Assembly: GCA_016930915.1 (NCBI GenBank)
Contig: JAFGFU010000013.1
Coordinates: forward strand, 186,001 to 250,000
Reading direction: 5' to 3'
Length of the DNA: 64,000 nucleotides
Source: Campylobacterales bacterium
GTDB lineage: Bacteria; Campylobacterota; Campylobacteria; Campylobacterales; Sulfurospirillaceae
Shown piece after piece: positions 27,664-35,389 of the stretch. The position numbers and the translations under genes are program-made. Below the pieces are notes generated by a model. It did not search any database. It was not told the DNA's origin and saw nothing but the letters and a program-made list of their open reading frames with translations. Within the stretch, counting starts at the first letter, position 1, and every line of letters starts with the position of its first letter.

Positions 27664-28328
27664 GAAAGCATCACTCCATTTTTAAGCTCAATCTGCTGGT
27701 CAACAAAAAGAAGATTAAAAAATTGTGAATCATGTGTTGCGATAAGCAAGGTCACACCACTCTTTTTTAAATCATACATGGTTTCAATAAACTGCTCGGA
27801 TAACACCGCATCAAGATTGGCGGTTGGCTCATCGGCAATAATAATTTTAGGCTCATTCACAAGCGCTCTTGCAATGGCAACACGTTGTTGTTCTCCCCCT
27901 GAGAGATGCCTGCACAAAGCGCTGGATTTATGGGAAATAGCGCACAATTCCATCACCTCTTCTACTCTTTTTTCCATAACCTGCGCACTTAAATTCTCTG
28001 GAATCAAAGGCAATGCAATATTATCTCGCACACTCAGGGTCGCAATCAAATGGTAACGCTGAAAAATAACCCCTATGTTTTCCCGTCTAAAATGTGCACT
28101 AAAAGGCTCCATCAACTTCGAAATGCGTTTTCCATCCACCACCACATCACCCGTAGTAGGTTTGCTAAGTCCTGCAATTAAAGAGAGAATCGTGCTCTTT
28201 CCACTCCCACTCGCCCCTTTTAAAATCACACACTCACCTGCTTTTACATGTAAAGAAATATCCCTAAGCGCATCGATGCGTTGCGCTTCTGTTTCATAGC
28301 ATTTGCAAACGTTTTTGAGCACAATCAT
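27660..28328 (-). CDS. LolD/MacB-type ABC transporter ATPase
   Basis: 222 residues. Walker A LKGASGSGKSTIL near residue 40, Q-loop FQRYHLIATLSV, signature LSGGEQQRVAIARAL, Walker B PKIIIADEPTANLD and the H-loop TH. The set is that of the MacB/LolD/FtsE group, which works with FtsX-like permeases as mechanotransmission rather than ordinary uptake. Its permease is the next gene upstream in the same operon, overlapping by four bases. The palindrome at 28244 falls in SLHVKAGE just before Walker A. Confidence 0.93.
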   Translation of the reverse strand: MIVLKNVCKCYETEAQRIDALRDISLHVKAGECVILKGASGSGKSTILSLIAGLSKPTTGDVVVDGKRISKLMEPFSAHFRRENIGVIFQRYHLIATLSVRDNIALPLIPENLSAQVMEKRVEEVMELCAISHKSSALCRHLSGGEQQRVAIARALVNEPKIIIADEPTANLDAVLSEQFIETMYDLKKSGVTLLIATHDSQFFNLLFVDQQIELKNGVMLS

Positions 28329-29506
28329 CGAAGCACCTCATCCGCATCTAACATCGCCGCTCTCCATGAGGGAATCATCACAGAACCGATATACACAGGC
28401 ACACTCAGTAAAAAAAGCAAGACAATCATAGGCATATTAAAATAAAACGGCAATTCAAAAGAGGGTTTTAGGGTTGAATACCCTACAAAAAGAGAACGCA
28501 ATAAAGGGGCTTCCCAAAAAAAGACATACGCCATAGAAAGCGCTAAAGCGAGTAAAAAAGCACCGAAACAGAGAATGAAACTCTCATAAAAACGCTCTTT
28601 TAAAATATCATCCATGCTCCACCCTAATGCCTTTAAAATGCCAATTTCTCTCTTCTCTTCTGAACTTAAACCGCTGAGCTTATCGTAAATAATCATAAAA
28701 AAGGTAAACGCACTCACCACAAAAAGGCTGAGAAAAAAACCACTTTTATAATCAAAAATATTCTGATAACTCACACGAATATCCTCTTTTGTGACCACAC
28801 GCATATCAGGATAGAGCTGATTGATTTTACTCACAATCGTAGGAATTTCTTCAGGATTGGAAACCTTTACCACCACATCCGTCGCTTCATTTTCTGGCAT
28901 TCCAAAAATTTCATACGCACTCTTTTTGGGAAGTAAAATCATATCGTTTGCTTGAAGGGAAATATCGGCATTAAAACTCCCCATAATGTGCATACGCTTC
29001 CATTTTCCATCCGCAGTGACAAAGTTGAAAAAATCTTGATAATAATTCTCTTCCAAAATCTTCTTCACACCCGCTCCTACAATCATACCACTCTCTTTTT
29101 CCAAAGCCTTCACATCGTATGCATCGACCACTTTTTGCAAACTCTCTTTATAACTTTGCTCAAACGCATCAATGCCCACAACCGAAAAATTAACCCCTGC
29201 AACTTTAAAATAATAATACCCCCACACACGAGGAATCACAGAAGCCACCCCCTCAATTTCTAAAAGTGGCTCTACTCTCTTTAAGGGAACATTGACCTGT
29301 TTCCCCGCTTGTAAACGTTGAAGCGTAAGCTCAGGCAAATGCGCAACACTGACATTAAGCTCATGTTTAATAGCATCGGAAATAAATAAAACAGACGCCA
29401 ATAAAAAAATAAGAAAAGTTAATATAAGAAAAACAAAAAGTGTTTTTGCCCCTTTTCGTATCAAAGAAAAAAGCGCAAATTCAAGAAGATAAAGATTAAA
29501 TTTCAT
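28325..29506 (-). CDS. FtsX/MacB-type ABC permease
   Basis: 393 residues with one N-terminal helix (about 20-42), a periplasmic domain of about 210 residues, and three C-terminal helices, the MacB/LolC topology. The cytoplasmic coupling segment reads SSEEKREIGILKALGWSMDDILKERFYESF. The final PSWRAAMLDADEVLR is the usual end of such permeases. The cargo is not evident. Partner of the ATPase gene it overlaps; the NosL proteins in the operon suggest metal-related envelope work. Confidence 0.9.
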   Translation of the reverse strand: MKFNLYLLEFALFSLIRKGAKTLFVFLILTFLIFLLASVLFISDAIKHELNVSVAHLPELTLQRLQAGKQVNVPLKRVEPLLEIEGVASVIPRVWGYYYFKVAGVNFSVVGIDAFEQSYKESLQKVVDAYDVKALEKESGMIVGAGVKKILEENYYQDFFNFVTADGKWKRMHIMGSFNADISLQANDMILLPKKSAYEIFGMPENEATDVVVKVSNPEEIPTIVSKINQLYPDMRVVTKEDIRVSYQNIFDYKSGFFLSLFVVSAFTFFMIIYDKLSGLSSEEKREIGILKALGWSMDDILKERFYESFILCFGAFLLALALSMAYVFFWEAPLLRSLFVGYSTLKPSFELPFYFNMPMIVLLFLLSVPVYIGSVMIPSWRAAMLDADEVLR

Positions 29507-29817
29507 GGCTCCACTCTCCCAGCACTCGTTGAGACGTACGGAGCATAGTGGTAAACAAACGTTGATGGAAAATACTCCAAAAGCTCAGGCGAGTCACCAA
29601 AAATGGAAAAAACATCACTTAAACTTCGATGCCTTACATAACGAGTTTCCCCCACTAAACTCAAATCAGGCAAACCCACATGGGCGATAAAAAGAGCTTT
29701 TTTATTCACTGCTTCTTGTGTCATACTGCGTGTGCTATAAAGATACCAAAACTCTACCACCACAAAAAAACTTAGACATATAAAAAACCCTATAAGAAAA
29801 AAAGTACTTCGTGCCAT
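29503..29817 (-). CDS. Small membrane-anchored protein heading the NosL-ABC operon
   Basis: 104 residues. One N-terminal helix (STFFLIGFFICLSFFVVVEFWYLY) then a short exported domain (KKALFIAHVGLPDLSLVGETRYVRHRSLSDVFSIFGDSPELLEYFPSTFVYHY). No cysteines in the soluble part and no family I recognise. Overlaps the permease gene by four bases, so it is probably first in the transcript. The 157-base gap upstream to the divergent YccF gene should hold both promoters. Confidence 0.7.
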   Translation of the reverse strand: MARSTFFLIGFFICLSFFVVVEFWYLYSTRSMTQEAVNKKALFIAHVGLPDLSLVGETRYVRHRSLSDVFSIFGDSPELLEYFPSTFVYHYAPYVSTSAGRVEP

Positions 29818-29974
29818 TGACGTATAAATCCTTCAAAAAATATTCATCCTATTAAAAAACATAAGTGTAACATTTTAATCTTCATATGCAAATTTAGTGT
29901 TAAACAAGACTTTACATGTAATGCTCCTTTAATCAAATTCAAGTACACTACTTCCTAAAATGCAAGGAGGAATG

Positions 29975-30412
29975 ATGCGATTACTTGGCAACATCATCTG
30001 GTTTATTTTTGGCGGTGTTTTTATGGGTCTTTCGTGGTGGTTTTTTGGACTGATTGCACTCATAAGTATCGTCGGCATTCCATGGGCAAAGGCCTGTTTT
30101 GTCATCGGTCAATTTACCTTTTTTCCCTTTGGCAAAGAAGCCATTAGCCGAAAAGCACTGCACCAAAAAGAGGACATAGGCACAGGAACGCTAGGCTTTA
30201 TTGGCAATGTGATTTGGCTTATTTTTGCTGGGGTGTGGTTGGCTATTGGGCACATTTTATCCGCATTTGCATGTGCTATCACCATTATCGGCATTCCCTT
30301 TGCGATTCAGCATCTCAAACTCATCGGTATCTCTTTAGCACCCATTGGCATGACCATTGTCGATAAAGAAGTCGCCGATACACTGTATCAAAAAGAAAGA
30401 GAGTTGAAATGA
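29975..30412 (+). CDS. yccF: YccF-family inner-membrane protein
   Basis: About 145 residues. AAGGAGG lies before a double ATG (29972, 29975); the start MRLLGNIIWFIFGG is the family's. Two repeated YccF (DUF307) units: GNIIWFIFGGVFMGLSWWFFGLIALISIVGIPW and GNVIWLIFAGVWLAIGHILSAFACAITIIGIPF, each one hydrophobic hairpin ending in GIP(W/F). Function unknown. Overlaps the next gene by four bases. A palindrome lies upstream at 29912. Confidence 0.85.
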   Translation: MRLLGNIIWFIFGGVFMGLSWWFFGLIALISIVGIPWAKACFVIGQFTFFPFGKEAISRKALHQKEDIGTGTLGFIGNVIWLIFAGVWLAIGHILSAFACAITIIGIPFAIQHLKLIGISLAPIGMTIVDKEVADTLYQKERELK

Positions 30413-31719
30413 ACCATCTAAAATTTGTATTTTTTGGCGTAGGTGCAGTCAGCAGTGTTATGGCTCAGGCGTTATTTGAACTCTCCTCAAAGATGAAAGA
30501 AGGGGGAGCAACATTTGTATTTGTTGTAAGAAATCCATCCGTCATTCAAAAATACTTCTTTGCACACGATAAACTTCTTGAAGTTTCAAGCTTTTTGGAG
30601 ACTTCAGAATTTGAGAATATTTTCTCAAACCCTTTACACTATGAGCGCTATTTTAACGATGCTACGGTTTTTATCAATGCCTCCATTCCAGCGTTTAATC
30701 AACCCATTATGAAGCTAGCTCTCTTTTTTAAAGCCCATTATGCTGATTTGGCGAGCGATATTTATTCACATAAAATTCTAGAGACTTTGGCGTTTGAACA
30801 AGAAGGACTCCGCGAAGAGTTTGAAAAAAATGCTCTTTGTGCGCTCATCAATCTTGGCATTTCACCAGGCATCACCAATCTTTTGATAGGCGAGCGAATT
30901 GAGCATTTTCACAACCTTCCCCATAAAACCAAAATCAAAAAAATTGAGATATTTTTACTCGAAGACATTCGTTCAAAACAACTTGTTTTTTCATGGTCGC
31001 CCAGTGTTGCCATAGAAGAACTCTCCTTTAAACCCGCATTTTTTAACGAAAATAAACTGCAAAGGGTTGAGCCATTTTCTAACGATTTATCCTATGAGTT
31101 TCCTTATTTTAAAGGCGAGGTTGATGTTTACCCTGTGTTTCAAGAAGAGATTATCTCCTTAAAGCAAAGTTATCCCGATATTTCTGAAATACGCATGTAT
31201 GTTGGAGGCAATGAAATAGAATTGATGAAAAATCTCTATCAGCTCAATCTGCTTTCGCACAAATATTGCTTTGGGTATGAGGATTCGCAAGCATCTATTA
31301 ATACCATCATCAAAGAGGTCATCCCAAAGATGAAATCACCCGATGTCATAGCGTTCTATGTCAAGGAGAAGATTATTAAAGCAGCACAGTTTTGTGCCGT
31401 AGCGGAACTGAGTTTAGAAATCTGCCTTGGCGAGCACAAAGTCCACTCAAACGAACTGGTCGGTGTGCTGTTTGATAGCTACCTAGACCTTGCCAATACA
31501 CCCTACGCAGGTGCGACGTATGTCTCCTACCCCACGGGTATTGGGGCTGCTTTAACGCTTTTTTACACACTGGTTGATGAAAAAAAGATGTACGGGGTTA
31601 TTCCTAGCGAAAAGCTTCCAGCCCTCTTTGGCAATACATGGTGCGAGATGCTTAAAAGAGAACTAAGCATTTACAAAATTGGCTTGTTTCATCTGATGTC
31701 TCAAAGTGAAGGAAATTAG
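30409..31719 (+). CDS. Saccharopine-dehydrogenase-like NAD(P)-binding protein
   Basis: 436 residues. Begins FVFFGVGAVSSVMAQAL, a Rossmann G-x-G-x-x-S loop, and later has INASIPAFNQPIMKLALFFKAHYADLASDIYS and LINLGISPGITNLLIGE, which correspond to the catalytic-site stretches of the saccharopine dehydrogenase family. The C-terminal half carries the alpha/beta dimer domain with ISPG-type and GIGAALTLFYTL segments. It is not the same as the polyamine dehydrogenase at 1-449, from which it is clearly diverged. The substrate is unknown. Confidence 0.8.
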   Translation: MNHLKFVFFGVGAVSSVMAQALFELSSKMKEGGATFVFVVRNPSVIQKYFFAHDKLLEVSSFLETSEFENIFSNPLHYERYFNDATVFINASIPAFNQPIMKLALFFKAHYADLASDIYSHKILETLAFEQEGLREEFEKNALCALINLGISPGITNLLIGERIEHFHNLPHKTKIKKIEIFLLEDIRSKQLVFSWSPSVAIEELSFKPAFFNENKLQRVEPFSNDLSYEFPYFKGEVDVYPVFQEEIISLKQSYPDISEIRMYVGGNEIELMKNLYQLNLLSHKYCFGYEDSQASINTIIKEVIPKMKSPDVIAFYVKEKIIKAAQFCAVAELSLEICLGEHKVHSNELVGVLFDSYLDLANTPYAGATYVSYPTGIGAALTLFYTLVDEKKMYGVIPSEKLPALFGNTWCEMLKRELSIYKIGLFHLMSQSEGN

Positions 31720-31767
31720 GGGTGGGGTGATTGGGCACTTATGTTTACTAATTAGCTTTTTATAATG

Positions 31768-31781
31768 TTTCTTGGTAAAAT
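31768..31781 (+). promoter_or_regulatory. 14-base sequence shared by both genes of the ATPase/STAS-like module (left copy)
   Basis: TTTCTTGGTAAAAT, about 30 bases before the ATPase start. The exact reverse complement is at 33168-33181, so each copy points toward the module. It contains TG-G-TAAAAT, an extended -10 pattern, so it may be a promoter; alternatively the pair marks inverted ends of a small inserted segment. Confidence 0.45.
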
Positions 31782-31810
31782 GTGATTAAACTAAATCGTA
31801 TGAGAGACCA

Positions 31811-32692
31811 ATGCCAAATTACACATACAATGGAACATTAGAACTCAAATTCTCTAATATTCAAGAACAAATAGACTTTTTTTCAGAATCAAATTTTTCA
31901 GATATGTCTAGTGATATTTCATGGTCAGAACCTATCGGTACTGTCATGTTAAAGGCTCATGCCGAGGCACATGGGATTTCTGTTGAAACAATTCCTTGTA
32001 ATAGCTATATGAGAAATATGCTTACATTTGGTATTAACCACCAGCCAACCAAACCTACATACACACCTGTTGTACAAATTATTAGCCGCTCTCAAACTGA
32101 ACACATTAGAAACGCTCTTGTATCAACCATCATGCGCAATTTCTCAGCCATATCTCCAACTAACCAAACTGACTTACGAAAATATCTCAATCATATGTTT
32201 AGCGAGCTATTAAATAATGTATCGGATCATTCATTTAGTGATATTGGCGGTTTTGCAATGGCGCAATATTATGAAACCCACAAAAAAGTACAGTTTGCGA
32301 TTGCAGACAAAGGATGTGGTTTTTTAGCCAACATTCAGGCTAAATTTCCAGAGATTCAAACTGAAGAAGAAGCCATTTTAAAAGCTCTGGGAAAAGCTGT
32401 GACTGCTTCAAAAAATTATGTGTACGGACAATCAAGAAATGCTGGTTATGGGCTTTATACACTTGAGACTATTCTAAATCACTCTAAAGGAAGCCTTATT
32501 ATTATTTCCAATGATACAATGCTCAAAATGACAGAAGGAGAAAAAATTATTTATAAATTGCCTCTTTCTTGGAATGGCGTCGTTGTAGCATTTGAGTTTT
32601 TTGAAGAAAATACAAATTATGATTTTGAACAAATTCAACGTATTTGGGGAGCTGTTGAAGAAGGAGAAGAGGAAGAAGATTTCTTCCTCTAA
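31811..32692 (+). CDS. GHKL-type ATPase (histidine-kinase/anti-sigma-like), stand-alone
   Basis: 293 residues. An N-terminal alpha/beta domain (residues 1-90) with no recognised match precedes a GHKL ATPase domain: N-box MFSELLNNVSDHS near residue 137, G1 box IADKGCGFL near residue 180, and G2 box NAGYGLYTLE near residue 222. There is no phosphorylated histidine or dimer domain, so it is not a sensor kinase; the form is closer to RsbW/SpoIIAB-like switches. The tail is highly acidic (VEEGEEEEDFF). AT-rich, no TTACATGTAA. It converges with a STAS-like gene five bases away, suggesting a two-protein switch. Confidence 0.75.
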   Translation: MPNYTYNGTLELKFSNIQEQIDFFSESNFSDMSSDISWSEPIGTVMLKAHAEAHGISVETIPCNSYMRNMLTFGINHQPTKPTYTPVVQIISRSQTEHIRNALVSTIMRNFSAISPTNQTDLRKYLNHMFSELLNNVSDHSFSDIGGFAMAQYYETHKKVQFAIADKGCGFLANIQAKFPEIQTEEEAILKALGKAVTASKNYVYGQSRNAGYGLYTLETILNHSKGSLIIISNDTMLKMTEGEKIIYKLPLSWNGVVVAFEFFEENTNYDFEQIQRIWGAVEEGEEEEDFFL

Positions 32693-32697
32693 AAGCA

Positions 32698-32994
32698 TTA
32701 TGCAGAAATTTTTCTGCTTTCTCTTATTACTAAATTCAATAAAGATTTAATTTCTGCCGTTGCATTATTGAGCATAAGTTTATTTTTAATTAAATCAACG
32801 CCGTATGCTCTTACAAGAATTCCAACAATCTCATCTGCAAACGAATGAGATACGCCAGTCATACCGACAAAGTCAAGCGTTACTTTGTCACCTTTTTCTA
32901 AATTTATTTTCAGAGCTTCCCTAATTTTAACGCCACTGTCTCGTGAGCCAGCATAGTCAAAACCACCAATTTCATTTTTTACATTGATGACCAT
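32698..32994 (-). CDS. STAS-like (DUF4325) protein
   Basis: 98 residues from the ATG at 32994, which has AAAGGAG six bases before it; an upstream in-frame start at 33042 lacks one. FDYAGSRDSGVKIREALKINLEKGDKVTLDFVGMTGVSHSFADEIVG is the DUF4325 STAS-like signature (G-R-x-x-G-x-x-I-R, LDF, FADE). Such proteins occur beside or fused to GHKL ATPases, and by analogy with SpoIIAA/RsbV may be the switch partner. Here the partner gene is convergent, an unusual arrangement. Confidence 0.8.
   Translation of the reverse strand: MVINVKNEIGGFDYAGSRDSGVKIREALKINLEKGDKVTLDFVGMTGVSHSFADEIVGILVRAYGVDLIKNKLMLNNATAEIKSLLNLVIRESRKISA
32702..32717 (+). terminator. Terminator-like hairpin after the ATPase gene
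   Basis: GCAGAAA-TT-TTTCTGC followed by TTTCTC on the plus strand. It lies inside the last codons of the opposing STAS-like gene, so the two genes share this stretch. Modest stem of seven base pairs. Confidence 0.4.
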
Positions 32995-33167
32995 AATAGC
33001 TCCTTTCATTATAAAAATTTCAACACTTTTTAAGGTGTGCACAACGAATTATAACACAAAAGCAACCAAAATAGTTGAAATTATTATCTCAAAACCAGGA
33101 ATTAGCAAAGGCTAGCTCAAAGCTAAATTTTTAATTTTTAACAGTCCAATTCAAAAAACAAATTCAA

Positions 33168-33181
33168 TTTTACCAAGAAAA
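33168..33181 (-). promoter_or_regulatory. 14-base sequence shared by both genes of the ATPase/STAS-like module (right copy)
   Basis: Reads TTTCTTGGTAAAAT on the minus strand, identical to 31768-31781 on the plus strand, and points to the STAS-like gene 174 bases further on. The rest of 32995-33263 is AT-rich and gene-free, with a minus-strand TATAAT near 33050 and a palindrome copy at 33186. Confidence 0.45.
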
Positions 33182-33263
33182 ATCTTTACATGTAACTTCC
33201 TCTTTTTTCTTCCTTCTAACCTTTTCTGTGATAGAGTGTGCGTGAAATTTTCAAGGAAAAACC

Positions 33264-34133
33264 ATGCGTTATTTAGTGGCGGTTACGTTTATTTGGGCGT
33301 TTTCATTTAGTTTTATTGGCGAGTTTTTAGCGGGTTCTATTGATAACTATTTTGCGGTACTCATTCGTGTATGTATCGCTTCGCTTATCTTCTTACCCCT
33401 CACCCGTTTTCGTGGTATTCCAAAAACCTTAGCACTTAGAATTATGCTTATTGGTAGCGTTCAAATCGGTCTCATGTACCTCTTTTTCTACCACTCTTTT
33501 GGCTACCTTAGTGTACCTGAGGTGATTTTATTTACCATTTTCACCCCCATGTATGTCACCCTTGTGTATGATGGCTTAAAAGCGCAATTCAAACCCCTCT
33601 ACCTCATCAGCACGGGTGTGGCGGTTTTGGGAGCGTACATCATTCGCTACCATGCCATCAGTGCGGAATTTATCACAGGATTTTTACTGGTTCAAGGAGC
33701 CAATCTCTCCTTTGCCATTGGGCAAAGTGGTTATAAAAAAGTGATGGAGTCCTACCCCACACTCTCTCAAAAAGAGATTTTTGGCTATTTTCATTTTGGT
33801 GCCTTTTTCGTCAGCCTTATCGCCTTTTTACTCTTTGCCAACCTCGAAAAAACCTCCCCTTCTTTGCTTCAATGGGGTGTTTTACTCTGGCTAGGCTGTG
33901 TTGCCTCAGGTCTAGGCTATTTTTGGTGGAACAAAGGGGCGTGTGAGGTGGATGCAGGTGTTTTAGCGATTATGAACAATGCTTTGGTGCCTGTTGGACT
34001 CTTCATGAATCTTCTTTTGTGGGGAAGTAAAACCAACCTCATCTTACTTTTTATCGGCAGTGTAGTCATTGGTTTTTCACTCTGGTTACACCACTTTTTT
34101 ATGCGTTATTACGCACGTCAAAAAGATTTTTAA
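33264..34133 (+). CDS. EamA-family (DMT superfamily) transporter
   Basis: 289 residues and ten predicted helices in two EamA repeats, beginning MRYLVAVTFIWAFSFSFIGEFL. FYHSFGYLSVPEVILFTIFTPMYV and GYFWWNKGACEVDAGVLAIMNNALVPVGLFM are the helix 3-4 and helix 8-9 regions where DMT exporters keep small and polar residues. Likely exports amino acids or other metabolites, but the substrate cannot be told. AAGGAAAAACC precedes the ATG. A palindrome follows the stop at once (34137). Confidence 0.88.
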   Translation: MRYLVAVTFIWAFSFSFIGEFLAGSIDNYFAVLIRVCIASLIFLPLTRFRGIPKTLALRIMLIGSVQIGLMYLFFYHSFGYLSVPEVILFTIFTPMYVTLVYDGLKAQFKPLYLISTGVAVLGAYIIRYHAISAEFITGFLLVQGANLSFAIGQSGYKKVMESYPTLSQKEIFGYFHFGAFFVSLIAFLLFANLEKTSPSLLQWGVLLWLGCVASGLGYFWWNKGACEVDAGVLAIMNNALVPVGLFMNLLLWGSKTNLILLFIGSVVIGFSLWLHHFFMRYYARQKDF

Positions 34134-34332
34134 TCTTTACATGTAAAGGCTAAAGACCTCTCATAGTTTCCTCGAACATTACGCTCTTTAAACACATGAA
34201 TATTGTGCTAACTTGGAAAATTTAGATAAAATAAAAACCTTATGTTCTATCCATACGGTGCTCTTTTAGGAGCTAACACGAAACGTAAAGACTTTTACTC
34301 TTTAGACGTCGAAATAAATAAAAGAGAAAAAA

Positions 34333-35352
34333 ATGAAAATTGCACTCCTTATGAGTGGGGGCGTGGACTCTAGCTACTGCGCTTATCTGCTTAAAAATGA
34401 AGGTCATGAGGTTGTGGGGATTTACCTCAAACTCCATGATGATGACAAAAAACATGCGGTTAATATCGCCAATATCGAAAAAGTAAGCCAGCATTTGGGC
34501 ATTGAAGCACACATCATTGATGCCAAAGCGCTCTTTAAAGAGCATGTCTATGATTACTTTGTGCGCTCCTATGAACAGGGCTTAACACCCAATCCATGCG
34601 CCTTTTGTAACCCTAAGATGAAGTTTGGCTTTGCGCTTGAGAAAGCCCTAGAATTGGGGTGTGAAAAAATCGCCACAGGGCATTATGCCAGAGTGAAAAA
34701 TGGGTATATTCAAGAGGCGTTGGATAAAGGCAAAGACCAGAGTTACTTTCTTTTTGGATTAAAAAAAGAGGTGATTGAAAAGATTATTTTCCCCCTAGGA
34801 GAAATGAAAAAAGAGGAGATCAAACCCATTGCTCTTGAAAAATTACCGTGGCTTGGCAGTTTAGAGAGTTATAAAGATTCGCAAGAGATTTGTTTTGTCA
34901 CCGACACTTACATTGAAATCCTCCAAAAACACCTCAATGTCGACCAGAAGGGACTTGTTAAAGATACCAGTGGGAAGGTGATTGGTGAACACAAAGGCTA
35001 TATGCACTATACCATCGGCAAACGAAAAGGCTTAACCATCAACGGTGCACATGATCCGCATTTTGTCGTGGGCATTGACGCTAAAACAAATACCGTGATT
35101 GCAGGCAAAAAAGAGGAGTTACTCCAAAAACGTATGGTAGCGCAAAACTTCTCTTTAGGCAAGGATTTTAAAGAGGGAACGTATGGCGTCAAAGTGCGCT
35201 ACCGAAGCCCGCAAATCAAGGCGCACGTGAAAATAGAGGGTGATAAAATCATTGCCGAACTAGAAGAAGGTGTGTATGGCTTAGCCAGCGGTCAAGCCCT
35301 TGTGGTTTATACGGATGATTTAGTCTTAGGCGGAGGCTGGATAGAAGCGTAA
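34333..35352 (+). CDS. mnmA: tRNA-specific 2-thiouridylase MnmA
   Basis: 339 residues. Thiolates U34 of tRNA-Lys/Glu/Gln. PP-loop [15 protein letters not shown] near the start, the first catalytic cysteine in [14 protein letters not shown] near residue 90, ATGHYARV, and the second cysteine in [10 protein letters not shown] near residue 190 are all kept. NifS in this window is a plausible sulfur donor. The 200-base gap upstream holds TAGATAAAAT near 34223 as a possible -10, and no convincing gene. Confidence 0.95.
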   Translation: MKIALLMSGGVDSSYCAYLLKNEGHEVVGIYLKLHDDDKKHAVNIANIEKVSQHLGIEAHIIDAKALFKEHVYDYFVRSYEQGLTPNPCAFCNPKMKFGFALEKALELGCEKIATGHYARVKNGYIQEALDKGKDQSYFLFGLKKEVIEKIIFPLGEMKKEEIKPIALEKLPWLGSLESYKDSQEICFVTDTYIEILQKHLNVDQKGLVKDTSGKVIGEHKGYMHYTIGKRKGLTINGAHDPHFVVGIDAKTNTVIAGKKEELLQKRMVAQNFSLGKDFKEGTYGVKVRYRSPQIKAHVKIEGDKIIAELEEGVYGLASGQALVVYTDDLVLGGGWIEA

Positions 35353-35365
35353 AAAGTCTAACGTG

Positions 35366-35387
35366 CAAGCTTTACATGTAAAGCTTG
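35366..35387. repeat. 22-base palindrome between convergent genes
   Basis: CAAGCTTTACATGTAAAGCTTG is perfectly self-complementary and holds a TTACATGTAA core (35372-35381). It fills the short gap between the mnmA stop and the GGDEF gene stop, so it may act as a shared terminator although it lacks a T run. Confidence 0.5.
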
Positions 35388-35389
35388 TA

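Noticed and set aside
28200-28260. Treating the SLHVKAGE before Walker A of the ABC ATPase as purely motif-driven
   Set aside because: A similar peptide is common at this place in LolD/MacB ATPases, so here protein conservation may contribute to the TTACATGTAA match.
34242-34373. Short plus-strand frame (starts MFYPYGALL) before mnmA
   Set aside because: It overlaps the mnmA start in another frame, has no ribosome site and no recognisable pattern.
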